A stretch of 64,000 bases of DNA from contig NZ_CP116257.1 in the NCBI RefSeq assembly GCF_027947595.1, forward strand, positions 4,650,001-4,714,000, in the 5' to 3' direction. Each line of letters starts with the position of its first letter. Position 1 is the first letter of the stretch. Below the pieces are notes generated by a model. It was not told the origin of the DNA. It saw nothing but the letters and a program-made list of their open reading frames with translations, and did no database searches. Below, in pieces: positions 9,189-17,826 of this stretch. Origin of the DNA: Streptomyces lienomycini. GTDB lineage: Bacteria; Actinomycetota; Actinomycetes; Streptomycetales; Streptomycetaceae. Both the position numbers and the translations under genes were made by a program.

Positions 9189-9253
9189 GACTACCTCCTG
9201 GGCGTGCGACACGGTCACCACTGTCGACCGGCGCGGGCCGCGGAACTCATCGC

Positions 9254-9268
9254 TTCGCCGGTGGCGAA
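9254..9268 (+). promoter_or_regulatory. Perfect dyad TTCGCC-GGT-GGCGAA, candidate PopR/ClgR operator
   Basis: A perfect six-base inverted repeat with a three-base centre, about 138-152 bases before the clpP3 ATG. Streptomyces clpP3-clpP4 operons are activated by PopR, and ClgR-family sites are TTCGC-type dyads. A popR gene sits just past clpP4. Assignment to PopR is inference from context and motif type. Confidence 0.65.
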
Positions 9269-9405
9269 TCTGCCGCGGGCAGAGAAATCCCCGGCGGGGG
9301 CCGCGGCGGGCCGAGAGTGGAGGAACCGCGGCGCCGACTGCCGCGGACCACTCCCACCACCACTACCACCCCTCACGACGCGCTACGACTCGACAAGGAG
9401 TGCCG

Positions 9406-10059
9406 ATGTCTCCACTCATCGCAGGCCGCGCCCCGGCCGCACCGCCCAGGGCCGAGGACGGCGACACCCCCGCGACCCGGTTCGACGACCGGCTCGCCGA
9501 GCAGTTGCTCGACCAGCGGATCGTGCTGCTGGGCACCCAGGTCGACGAGGTGTCCGCGAACCGGGTCTGCGCGCAGTTGCTGATCCTGTCCGCGCAGGAC
9601 CCGCGCACCGACATCAGCCTGTACATCAACAGCCCCGGCGGGTCCGTGCACGCGGGGCTCGCCATCTACGACACCATGCGCCTGGTCCCCAACGACGTCG
9701 CGACGCTCGCCATGGGGTTCGCCGCCAGCATGGGGCAGTTCCTGCTGAGTGTCGGCACGGCGGGCAAGCGCTACGCGCTGCCGAACGCGCGGGTCATGAT
9801 GCACCAGCCGTCGGCGGGCATCGGCGGGACCACGGCCGACATCGAGATCCAGGCGGACAACCTGGAGTTCACCAAGCGGACCATCGAGCGGATCACCGCC
9901 GAGCACACCGGTCAGAGCCCGGAGACCATCTCCCGGGACGGCGACCGCGACCGCTGGTTCACGGCCGAGGAGGCCAGGGAGTACGGAATGGTGGACCGGG
10001 TCGTGCAGTCCCTCGCGGATGTGCGCCCGGCCGCCGCCAAGCGACGGATGGGGCTGTGA
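9406..10059 (+). CDS. clpP3: ATP-dependent Clp protease proteolytic subunit ClpP3
   Basis: 217 residues with a full ClpP triad: S108 in [10 protein letters not shown]133 in MMHQPS and D178 in RDGDRDRWF, plus the YINSPGGSV oxyanion loop. It forms the proteolytic chamber that works with Clp ATPases. The usual GQAAS is GFAAS here, a mild change beside the nucleophile. The ATG at 9406 has AAGGAG six bases upstream. clpP4 follows with overlapping stop and start. In Streptomyces the clpP3-clpP4 pair is normally silent and is induced through PopR when ClpP1/ClpP2 are lacking. Confidence 0.93.
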   Translation: MSPLIAGRAPAAPPRAEDGDTPATRFDDRLAEQLLDQRIVLLGTQVDEVSANRVCAQLLILSAQDPRTDISLYINSPGGSVHAGLAIYDTMRLVPNDVATLAMGFAASMGQFLLSVGTAGKRYALPNARVMMHQPSAGIGGTTADIEIQADNLEFTKRTIERITAEHTGQSPETISRDGDRDRWFTAEEAREYGMVDRVVQSLADVRPAAAKRRMGL

Positions 10060-10664
10060 ACATGGGGAGCTACACGATTCCGAACGTCGTCGAGCGGACC
10101 CCGCAGGGCGAGCGCTCCTACGACGTGTTCAGCCGGCTGCTGTCGGAGCGGATCATCTTCCTGGGGACCGACATCGACGACGGCGTGGCCAACGTCGTGA
10201 TCGCACAGCTCCTGCATCTGGAGTCGTCGGCCCCGGAGAGCGAGATCGCGATCTACATCAACTCCCCCGGCGGCTCGTTCACCTCGCTGATGGCGATCTA
10301 CGACACGATGACGTTCGTGCAGGCGCCGATCTCCACGTTCTGTGTAGGGCAGGCGGCGTCCACGGCGGCCGTGCTGCTGGCGGGCGGGGACCCGGGGCGC
10401 CGCTTCGTGCTCGAGCACGCGCGGGTGCTGCTGGGGCAGCCGGCCAGTGGCGGGCGGCAGGGCACGGTCTCCGATCTGGCGCTCCAGGCCAAGGAGATGG
10501 TGCGGATCCGCTCCCAGGTGGAGGAGGTGCTGGCCCGCCACACGCACCACGACGTCGCGGCACTGCGTGCGGACATGGACCGCGACAAGGTGTTCACCGC
10601 CCAGGAGGCGGTGGCGTACGGGCTGGCCGACGAGGTGCTCGTCCGGCGCCTGGCGCGGGTGTGA
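10056..10664 (+). CDS. clpP4: ClpP4, ClpP-like subunit lacking the catalytic His
   Basis: 202 residues from a GTG whose last bases overlap the clpP3 stop (GTGA); an ATG two codons on is an alternative. The fold motifs ([15 protein letters not shown] with S102, D173) are kept, but the position of the catalytic histidine in the usual IHQP motif is glycine ([10 protein letters not shown]127). Such a subunit should be inactive alone and act as a ClpR-like partner of ClpP3. Translational coupling fits one-to-one assembly. Loss of His is read directly from sequence; inactivity is inference. Confidence 0.92.
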   Translation: MNMGSYTIPNVVERTPQGERSYDVFSRLLSERIIFLGTDIDDGVANVVIAQLLHLESSAPESEIAIYINSPGGSFTSLMAIYDTMTFVQAPISTFCVGQAASTAAVLLAGGDPGRRFVLEHARVLLGQPASGGRQGTVSDLALQAKEMVRIRSQVEEVLARHTHHDVAALRADMDRDKVFTAQEAVAYGLADEVLVRRLARV

Positions 10665-10669
10665 GCGAC

Positions 10670-10706
10670 CGGGCCGGCGTCCCGCTCCGTGCGGGGTGCC
10701 GGCCCG
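10670..10706 (+). terminator. Bidirectional hairpin between clpP4 and popR
   Basis: A 16-pair stem (C-GGGCCGGC...CCCGC with GCGGG...GCCGGCCC-G) including two G-T type pairs and a TCCGT loop. It lies in the 51-base gap between two convergent genes, the expected place for a shared terminator. Confidence 0.7.
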
Positions 10707-10715
10707 TGCGTGTGC

Positions 10716-11144
10716 TCAGGCGGCCAGGCACATCCCGTCGAACCGCGCGCCCGACGCGCCCCGGCCCGGTCCCGCGCCGGTGTGCCGGGAGGTGAGGCGG
10801 ACCAGTTCTCCCTGGGCGCGGGCCAGCAGGTCGCCCAGGCCGAGGCCGAGGGCGCCCGCGGCGGCGGCGAGCACTTCCGAGGATGCCTCCTTGCGACCGC
10901 GCTCCACCTCCGACAGGTAGGGCATGGAGATCCGGGCGGCCTCCGCGACCTCCTTCAGGGTGCGCTCCTGCCCGAGGCGTTCACGGCGCAGGACGTCCCC
11001 CACCAGGTCGCGCCACAGGGGCTCCCTCGCGGCGGGCGCCCTGCGCCCCGGGGGGACCGGCGGGGCGGCGGGGCGGGCTCCCGGGCGCGCGGCCTGCGGG
11101 CGCAGCGGAATGACGCGGGCTTCGTTCGGCACGTGGCTGGTCAC
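10716..11144 (-). CDS. popR: XRE-family regulator PopR, ClgR-like, with AA degron
   Basis: 142 residues. A Pro/Ala/Arg-rich N-terminal third (1-44) is followed by a ClgR-type helix-turn-helix (about 45-110) with RTLKEVAEAARISMPYLSEVERG. The tail runs to a C-terminal CLAA. In S. lividans, PopR activates clpP3-clpP4 and is itself degraded by ClpP1/ClpP2 through two terminal alanines, so rising PopR reports loss of the main protease. The position convergent with clpP4 and the AA end both fit. The DNA-binding family is certain; the name rests on context plus the tail. Confidence 0.88.
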   Translation of the reverse strand: MTSHVPNEARVIPLRPQAARPGARPAAPPVPPGRRAPAAREPLWRDLVGDVLRRERLGQERTLKEVAEAARISMPYLSEVERGRKEASSEVLAAAAGALGLGLGDLLARAQGELVRLTSRHTGAGPGRGASGARFDGMCLAA

Positions 11145-11410
11145 CTGCTCAGCCTAGGAGCCGGGGCGCGTCACGGAAGGGTGCGGCGTTCCGCCCTCAG
11201 GGAAATCCTCGGGGAGACCGGTCGGGGAGACAGGTCGGGGAGACCGGTCAAGGAGATCCGTCGATGAGATCCGTCGGGCATCCGTCCGTATACCGGAAAC
11301 CGCCGCGCCGGTCGCGGGTGCCGGGCCCCGCCCGCGGGACTACGCTGGCGAGTGACGCAACGCCCCGCGAGGACGCCGCGGCACACGTCGCGCCACGCGT
11401 GACAACGGGT

Positions 11411-11436
11411 GGCATGCCCCGTCGCGGCCCGGGTAC
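11411..11436 (+). promoter_or_regulatory. Possible SigB-type promoter of the sigma-factor gene
   Basis: GGCAT, a 15-base spacer and GGGTAC fit the relaxed GNNTN-(14-16)-GGGTA pattern of Streptomyces SigB/SigH-class promoters, 35 bases before the chosen start of the sigma gene. This would allow auto-regulation. The pattern is short and GC-rich sequence gives chance matches. Confidence 0.35.
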
Positions 11437-11471
11437 CCGCAAGCGGGAAGAGTCCAGGGAGACGTCCAACC

Positions 11472-12380
11472 GTGACTTTCGTGGGAGAGGCAATGGAGAC
11501 CGCCGTGGTCCGGCCGGAAGCGCAGGTCGTCGAGAAGACCGCCGGGGGCGGGGCGGGCGGGCAAGCACCGCGGGACGTCGTGGACCCCCGCACCGTGGCG
11601 CCGCGTGACGCGCGGCAGCTGTCCCGCCAGTTCTTCCGGCGTCTGACGGAACTCGAAGAGGGCACGCCCGAGTACCAGTACGCGCGCAACACCCTGATCG
11701 AGATGAACATGTCGCTCGTGCGGTTCGCCGCCGGCCGCTTCCGGGGCCGCGGGAACGACATGGAGGACATCGTGCAGACCGGCATGATCGGTCTCATCAA
11801 GGCCATCGACCGGTTCGAGCTGTCCCGCGAGGTCGAGTTCACCTCCTTCGCGCTGCCGTACATCGTCGGGGAGATCAAGCGCTTCTTCCGGGACACGACC
11901 TGGGCGGTGCACGTGCCGAGGCGGCTCCAGGAGCTGCGGGTGGAACTGGCCAGGGCACGCGAGGAGCTCTCCTCCCGCCTGGACCGCGAGCCCACCGTCG
12001 CCGAACTCGCGACGCTGATGAACATCGGCGAGCGCGAGGTGGTCGAGGGGCAGATCGCGTCCAACGGCTACCACTCCTCGTCGTTGGACGCCGCGCTGAC
12101 CGGCGACGGCCCCGAGCACGGGGAGTCGGTCCTGGCGGACTTCATCGGCGTGGAGGAGGACGGGCTGCGACTCGTCGAGGACTTCCACTCGCTGGCTCCG
12201 CTGATGGCCGAGCTGAGCGACCGCGACCGCGAGATCATCCATCTGCGGTTCGTGGAGGAGGCCACTCAGGCGGAGATCGGCGAACGGCTCGGCTGCTCGC
12301 AGATGCACGTGTCCCGACTGATCAAGCGGATCATCACCCGGCTGCGCGAGGGCATGCTGGGGGAACTCGGCTGCGCCTGA
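11472..12380 (+). CDS. sigL: RNA polymerase sigma factor, SigB/SigF family
   Basis: 302 residues from a GTG with AGGGAG ten bases upstream; an ATG at 11493 (295 residues) is the main alternative. Region 2 is plain (SLVRFAAGRFRGRGNDMEDIVQTGMIGLIKAIDRFE, FTSFALPYIVGEIKRFFRD), region 3 covers VPRRLQELRVEL to PTVAELA, and region 4 ends QAEIGERLGCSQMHVSRLIKRI. This is the SigB/F/G stress and sporulation family. An anti-sigma-type ATPase gene follows on the opposite strand. The symbol sigL is by position relative to the clp genes as I recall them in S. coelicolor. Confidence 0.9.
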   Translation: MTFVGEAMETAVVRPEAQVVEKTAGGGAGGQAPRDVVDPRTVAPRDARQLSRQFFRRLTELEEGTPEYQYARNTLIEMNMSLVRFAAGRFRGRGNDMEDIVQTGMIGLIKAIDRFELSREVEFTSFALPYIVGEIKRFFRDTTWAVHVPRRLQELRVELARAREELSSRLDREPTVAELATLMNIGEREVVEGQIASNGYHSSSLDAALTGDGPEHGESVLADFIGVEEDGLRLVEDFHSLAPLMAELSDRDREIIHLRFVEEATQAEIGERLGCSQMHVSRLIKRIITRLREGMLGELGCA

Positions 12381-12419
12381 GCCCGGCCGCGACGACGACG
12401 GTGCCCTTCGCCCCTCGGT

Positions 12420-12875
12420 TCACGCCGCGGTGAGGGGCACCACGGCACGTACCCGTTTGCCGACCGGGACGCGTTCGACGACGACGGTCTCCACCAGGGC
12501 GTGGACGATCTCCAGCCCGTGCCGGCCGATCCGCTCGGGGTCCCGGGGGTAGCGCTCGGGCACGGCGCCGCTGCTGTCGTAGACGGTCACCGCCACCGAG
12601 GTGCCGGTGCCCTCCAGCTCCAGGATGTACGGCCCCCTGCTGTGTCGGTCCGCGTTGGTGACCAGCTCGCTCACCACCAGCAGGACCGCGCCGTCCGCGC
12701 GGGGGCCGATCGTGGCGCACCACTCGGTCCTCAGCTGGTCGAGGAAGAGCGAGGCGAAGGAACGCGCCTGCGCTATGCATCCCGGCTCGCCGGAGTAGTG
12801 TGCCGCCCGCCTCAGCGGTTCAACGGGAACGTCGAAACCAGTCGGTATCACTGCCCCGTCCAGGTACTCGGTCAT
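12420..12875 (-). CDS. RsbW/SpoIIAB-like anti-sigma regulatory ATPase
   Basis: 151 residues with a GHKL (HATPase_c_2) fold: N-box VVSELVTNADRHS (E70, N74), the G1 box VYDSSG (D100) and the G2-like RHGLEIV (G120). Such proteins bind a SigB-type sigma and/or phosphorylate an anti-sigma antagonist. It is convergent with the sigma gene, leaving about 40 bases between the stops, so this sigma is a plausible but unproven partner. No antagonist (STAS) gene lies nearby. Confidence 0.88.
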   Translation of the reverse strand: MTEYLDGAVIPTGFDVPVEPLRRAAHYSGEPGCIAQARSFASLFLDQLRTEWCATIGPRADGAVLLVVSELVTNADRHSRGPYILELEGTGTSVAVTVYDSSGAVPERYPRDPERIGRHGLEIVHALVETVVVERVPVGKRVRAVVPLTAA

Positions 12876-13043
12876 GCGTTTCTCTCTCGGAAGCCGGACT
12901 GGCCGGACGCTGCTGCACCTGTCCTCGTACCCCGAGCCGCGCGTCGCAGTCCCCGTCTCTTCGCAGTGCGGGCATCGTCACAGTGGTGCGGGGAACCCGT
13001 AGTGCGAGAAGGGTGTGCGATCGGGCGAGGCGGAGGGTGTGCG

Positions 13044-13631
13044 ATGGACGAACTGATGGCCGCACGAAGCCTCACCACCCGGCCGGTGGTCACCCTCCGC
13101 GGCGACGCCGTCGCCCATGTCAAGGACACCGTATGCGACGCCGCCGCGGGCCGAATCACCGGTTTCACGCTGACCGGGCGGGGCCTGCTGTCCGGCCCCC
13201 TGAAGGAGGGCCTGCCCTGGTCGGGTGTGTACGCGCTGGGCCACGACGCCGTGATGATCCGCGACGGGCGGGGCCTGGTGAGCGCGGCGGCGATGACGGC
13301 GCACCAGCAGAACCTGCGGGCCCGGGTGCTCGGCGCGCGGGTGCTGACCGAGGCGGGCGCCGAGGTCGGCACGGTGCTCGACGTCGTGGTGGAGGGCGGC
13401 ACCGGTGGGCGGATCATGGGCTTCCGGGTGGCGGCGAGCCGGCGGTTCGTACCGGGAGCTTCCCGGCACCGGCGGCGGGTGTACGTGCCGCGCGGCGAGA
13501 CGCTCACGGTCAACGGCCGCGACCTCGTCCTGCCCGAGGACGCCGTACGGCACGTCGCGGACGACCTGCCGGGCCTCACCGCCCTGGTCGGCGGCGGCGT
13601 GCCCGGCCACCGGACGGGGCCACTGCCGTGA
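13044..13631 (+). CDS. Two-domain PRC-barrel protein
   Basis: 195 residues with two PRC-barrel-like halves: residues 8-85 (VVTLRGDAVAHVKDTVCDAAAGRITGFTL) and 95-185 (ARVLGARVLTEAGAEVGTVLDVVVEGGTGGRIMGFRV). PRC barrels occur in photosynthetic reaction centres and in RNA-metabolism and regulatory proteins. The ligand here is unknown. The ATG has GGAGG eight bases upstream. Its stop overlaps the next PRC-barrel start by one base. Confidence 0.85.
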   Translation: MDELMAARSLTTRPVVTLRGDAVAHVKDTVCDAAAGRITGFTLTGRGLLSGPLKEGLPWSGVYALGHDAVMIRDGRGLVSAAAMTAHQQNLRARVLGARVLTEAGAEVGTVLDVVVEGGTGGRIMGFRVAASRRFVPGASRHRRRVYVPRGETLTVNGRDLVLPEDAVRHVADDLPGLTALVGGGVPGHRTGPLP

Positions 13632-14044
13632 TGCTGTTCACCGAGGTGCGCGGGCTGCCGGTGCTGCCGCGGTCCGGGGGCGGTCCGCTCGGCGCCGTGA
13701 CGTCGCTGACCGTCGACGCCGCGTCCGCCACCGTGAGCCATGTCCGCTTCCGGCACGGGCGCCTCGGCGGGGAGACGGTGCTGGCCTGGGACGCGGTGCA
13801 CTCCGTCGGGCCCGGCGCGGTCCGGGTCGGTTCCGCCGACGCCCCCGGGACGGTGCCGCCCCACCACGACCTGCTGGGCCACCGGATCCTCACCGACACG
13901 GGCAACGGGCACGGCACCGTGCTGGACGTCGCGTTCGACCCGCGCACCGCCAGGATCCTCGCGGTCTTCACCACCCGCGGTGAAGTGCCGCCCGACCGCC
14001 TGCTGGGGCTCGGCGACTACGCCCTGGTGATCGGCGCGCACTGA
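13631..14044 (+). CDS. PRC-barrel protein, coupled to the preceding gene
   Basis: 137 residues, starting at the ATG inside TGATG so that it overlaps the previous stop. It has two short PRC-like half-barrels (GGPLGAVTSLTVDAASATVSHVRF and HRILTDTGNGHGTVLDVAFDPRTARILAVFT). The coupling and shared fold suggest the two products act together or form one complex. No enzyme motif is present. Confidence 0.82.
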   Translation: MLFTEVRGLPVLPRSGGGPLGAVTSLTVDAASATVSHVRFRHGRLGGETVLAWDAVHSVGPGAVRVGSADAPGTVPPHHDLLGHRILTDTGNGHGTVLDVAFDPRTARILAVFTTRGEVPPDRLLGLGDYALVIGAH

Positions 14045-14126
14045 GTCCGCGGCGCGGGGCGGCTCGGGGCGACGCGGACGGACGTGTCGGCGGGCGGGTC
14101 CGGCGGGGGCTGCATAGCGTGGCAGC

Positions 14127-15431
14127 GTGAGTGCGCGAACCCCCTCCGCGGCCGCCGGGCCCCCCGGACGTCCGGGTTCCCCGGGCCGGACGCCCGCCGG
14201 TCCCGGCTGGGCGCAGGCACTGGGGACGGTGCTGGCCGGGCTGGTCGCCATGGGGGCCGCGGCCGCGCTCGGGCTGTGGGCGGCCGGTGCCGCGGACCTG
14301 CCCGACAACGCCTTCCCGCGGGTCGTCGTGGCGACCCTCGTCACCGCCGTGGGCGGCGCGCTGGAGATGTCCGGCGACGCGGGCGACCTGGCGGCCACCG
14401 ACGCGGGGCTGACCGTGATGCCGCTGTCCGTCACCCTGACCGGCGCCCTGATGATCGCCCGGGGCTTCCTGCGACCGCTGCGCCACCGCGCCGAGGTCGG
14501 GGCGGCGGAGCTGGCCGGCTGGGCCGGGCGGATCGCCGTCCTGTGGCTGCTCGCGCTGCTGGGGATGTCGTTCGCGGCACGGCAGACGTTCGAGGTGTCG
14601 CTCGGCGAGGGCCTGCTGAACGACCTCGGCGACCTGTTCGGCGTCGCCCCGAGGGTCGGCTTCACCACGGACGTGCCGCTGACCGTCCTCTTCGGCCTGC
14701 TCTGGCTGGCGGGGGTGCTCGTCCTCGCCCTGCTGGCCTCGCCCGCGGCTCCGCTGCCCGGCCGGCTGCGGGGTCTGCGGACGTCGGTGCGTCCGGCCGC
14801 GTACTCGATGGTCGCGCTGCTGCTGGCGTACGTGGTGATCGGCGTCGTCGTCGCCCTGGTGGTCGCCGGGACGCGGGGGCATCCGGCGGACACCTTCCCC
14901 GTGCTGCTCCTGGGTCTGCCGAACCTGGCGTGGCCCGCGCTCACGATCGGCCTGGGGGCGACCTGGAACGGGCGCGTGGAGGGGCCCTTCGGGCTCCCGA
15001 TGCCGCAGGTGCTCGACAAGGTGCTGCGCACGCCGGACGTCTCGACCGTGAACGTGGGCACGCTCGCCGAGCGCGACGGGCGGATGTGGTGGCTCCTGGT
15101 CGCCGCGGCGGTCCTCGTCCTGGCGGCCGGATTCCTCGTGGCATCCCGGTCCCCCGTCCGGTCGCCGGCCTGGCTGTGCGCGGTGCGCCTGGCCGTGGCG
15201 CTGGCGCTGACGGTCCTCGTGATCTCTCTCGTCGGCCGGATCCGCGCGCACTACGGGCTGTCGGTGCTCGGCATCGGCGATCTGGGCGGCGGGCTGGCCG
15301 GGCAGTTGTTCCTGCGACCGCGGTGGTGGGGTGCGGTGGGCCTCGCGCTGCTGTGGGGGCTGGTCGCCGGGTTCCTGGGTGCGCTGCTCGCCCGGTGGGT
15401 GGGCGGACGGGCCGGCCGGGCCGGTTCGTAG
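14127..15431 (+). CDS. Streptophobe family membrane protein
   Basis: 434 residues, highly hydrophobic, with about eleven predicted membrane segments. The early DLPDNAFPRVVVATLVTAVGGALEMSGDAG region, ...TDAGLTVMPLSVTLTGALMIARGFL and the PNLAWPALTIGLGATWNGRVEGPFGLPMP motif mark the streptophobe family, known only from actinomycetes and of unknown function. The GTG start at 14127 has no ribosome site and a TGCATAGCG element just before it, so a leaderless transcript is likely. Confidence 0.87.
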   Translation: MSARTPSAAAGPPGRPGSPGRTPAGPGWAQALGTVLAGLVAMGAAAALGLWAAGAADLPDNAFPRVVVATLVTAVGGALEMSGDAGDLAATDAGLTVMPLSVTLTGALMIARGFLRPLRHRAEVGAAELAGWAGRIAVLWLLALLGMSFAARQTFEVSLGEGLLNDLGDLFGVAPRVGFTTDVPLTVLFGLLWLAGVLVLALLASPAAPLPGRLRGLRTSVRPAAYSMVALLLAYVVIGVVVALVVAGTRGHPADTFPVLLLGLPNLAWPALTIGLGATWNGRVEGPFGLPMPQVLDKVLRTPDVSTVNVGTLAERDGRMWWLLVAAAVLVLAAGFLVASRSPVRSPAWLCAVRLAVALALTVLVISLVGRIRAHYGLSVLGIGDLGGGLAGQLFLRPRWWGAVGLALLWGLVAGFLGALLARWVGGRAGRAGS

Positions 15432-15457
15432 GTGCGGTCGCGGTGCGCCGCGGGCGG

Positions 15458-15868
15458 TCAGGCGACGGGGACGACCAGGGGCGGGGAGGCCCGCTGCATG
15501 CGCAGCGCGTCGACGGACTCGGCCATCAGCTCGTACTCGGTGGTCTCGTCGCTGGTCGCGATGCGCACCAGATGTCCGGCGGCCAACTCGTCGGCGACCA
15601 GCTCCTGTCGCATGTCGTCGGTGCACCAGGTGCGCAGCATGCGCGGCACGTCGGGCGCGTCGTCGGCGACGGGAGTCAGGGCGCCGCGCGGTAAGTGGGG
15701 GGTGTCGGGCTGCGGATCGAGCCGCTCGGCGATCCAGAACGCCCGGTCGCGCAGCCACCACAGGGCCAGGGCGAGGGTGGGGGCCCGGTAGGTCCCCAGG
15801 GGGACACCGATGCGCCGTCCGTCGCAGACGCCGTAGGCGGTGACATGGCACAGGAACTCGTCGTGCAC
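15458..15868 (-). CDS. Streptomyces hypothetical protein with a TTA codon
   Basis: 136 residues, not recognised as any characterised family. It has CHVTAYGVCDGRRIGVPLGTYRAPTLALALWWLRDRAFWIAERL in its first half and a mixed charged second half, with no signal peptide. Codon 59 (in PHLPRG) is TTA, the codon read only by the bldA tRNA, so its translation is probably limited to late development. It is convergent with the streptophobe gene. The 379-base upstream region is unusually AT-rich in part. Confidence 0.78.
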   Translation of the reverse strand: MHDEFLCHVTAYGVCDGRRIGVPLGTYRAPTLALALWWLRDRAFWIAERLDPQPDTPHLPRGALTPVADDAPDVPRMLRTWCTDDMRQELVADELAAGHLVRIATSDETTEYELMAESVDALRMQRASPPLVVPVA

Positions 15869-16247
15869 TGCTACCCTCCCCCGTCACCCAGCCCGCCTGC
15901 CGGTCGGGCAGGGCGTCCGTGCGGCTCGTGTGCTGTGCGTGAGGGCGCTGTCGCGTGGTGTGAGAGGCCCTAGAGGTGAGTATGTTCACTACTGAACCAC
16001 TGTCACCATGAATTTCCGGCCAGTCTCCTGGCATATTCCTCGCGTTTGATGGCCGAAAACGTCGTGCCGTGCCTCGCCGGTTCGGCCTGCCGTAGGACGG
16101 CTGGCTCCGGAGGCCCGTGGCGCGGCGGCATGACCCCGGGGGTAATCGACCGGGCGGACGGGCGCGGGCATGGTTGCGGTACCGGGTCGCCGAGACCGGG
16201 ATCCGGTCCCTGACCAGCGCACACCACCTCGACGGAGGCTGATCGCC
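15869..16247. other. 379-base non-coding region with an AT-richer island
   Basis: No convincing gene. Bases about 15975-16065 are clearly lower in GC than their surroundings and contain a GTTCA-CTAC-TGAAC dyad. The right end supplies the GGAGG for the NTF2-like gene. The island may hold the promoter of the minus-strand TTA gene. Confidence 0.6.
15984..15997 (+). promoter_or_regulatory. GTTCA-N4-TGAAC dyad, operator-like
   Basis: Perfect five-base inverted repeat with a CTAC centre in the AT-rich island, 116 bases upstream of the TTA-containing gene's start. The regulator is unknown. Confidence 0.45.
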
Positions 16248-16646
16248 ATGTCCGCACCCACGCGTCGCTACGAGGACGCCGTCGCCCGCTACTTCGAGGC
16301 CTGGAACGCCGGGCCGGACGCGCGGGCCAAGGCGGTCGCCGCGGCCTGGACCAATGACGGCGGCTACACCGACCCGCTGGCCGACGTCCGGGGCCACGAG
16401 CAGATCGCGGCCGTGATCACGGCGGCCCACGAGCAGTTCCCCGGTTTCGTCTTCCGGCTGTCCGGCGCCGTGGACGGGCATCACGACACGGCGCGCTTCT
16501 CCTGGGAACTGGTGAGCGAGGCCGGAGGTGCCGCCGCTGGGGAGGCTTCGGCGCCGGTGGCCGGATTCGACGTGATCACCCTGGACGGAGAGGACCGCAT
16601 CCGGGACGTCCACGGCTTCCTCGACCGGGTTCCCGAGGGGGTGTGA
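16248..16646 (+). CDS. NTF2-like (SnoaL-type) protein
   Basis: 132 residues. The opening RRYEDAVARYFEAWNAGPDARAKAVAAAWTNDGGYTDPLADVRGHEQIAAVI is typical of nuclear-transport-factor-2-like folds, and it ends GFDVITLDGEDRIRDVHGFLD. Members bind or isomerise small hydrophobic molecules; the ligand is unknown. The ATG has GGAGG eleven bases upstream. Three 15-base tandem repeats follow the stop. Confidence 0.86.
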   Translation: MSAPTRRYEDAVARYFEAWNAGPDARAKAVAAAWTNDGGYTDPLADVRGHEQIAAVITAAHEQFPGFVFRLSGAVDGHHDTARFSWELVSEAGGAAAGEASAPVAGFDVITLDGEDRIRDVHGFLDRVPEGV

Positions 16647-16671
16647 GAGCGGGGGACACGCGGGCGGGGGA

Positions 16672-16705
16672 CGTTCTGGCCGTCGGCGTTCTGCCCGTCG
16701 GCGTT

Positions 16706-16716
<11 letters not shown>
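16672..16716 (+). repeat. Three 15-bp tandem repeats across a stop codon
   Basis: Units at 16672-16686, 16687-16701 and 16702-16716 (CGTTCTGGCCGTCGG type). The last contains the TAG stop of the minus-strand aldo/keto reductase, where other copies have CAG. Confidence 0.85.
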
Positions 16717-17698
<982 letters not shown>

Positions 17699-17791
17699 CG
17701 CGACTCCAGAGGGGTTGGCCCCCGAGGTGCGGGGCTTGGGTGGAACCGTCCTCCACTCTGGCGTGACCTGCGGGCAGTGGTCCAACAGAAG

Positions 17792-17805
17792 AATCCGATG
17801 GGATT
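17792..17805 (+). promoter_or_regulatory. AATCC-GATG-GGATT dyad in the LysR/AKR divergent promoter
   Basis: Perfect inverted repeat 22 bases before the LysR start and 94 before the aldo/keto reductase start, a fitting place for a LysR-type autoregulatory site. Confidence 0.5.
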
Positions 17806-17826
17806 GCGCGGTTACGCTTCTGAGTC

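Noticed and set aside
15989..16261. Short minus-strand frames in the 15.9-16.2 kb gap
   Set aside because: The end of one frame (SAIKREEYARRLAG) looks protein-like, but there is no ribosome site and the N-terminal part is low complexity and overlaps the NTF2-like gene start.
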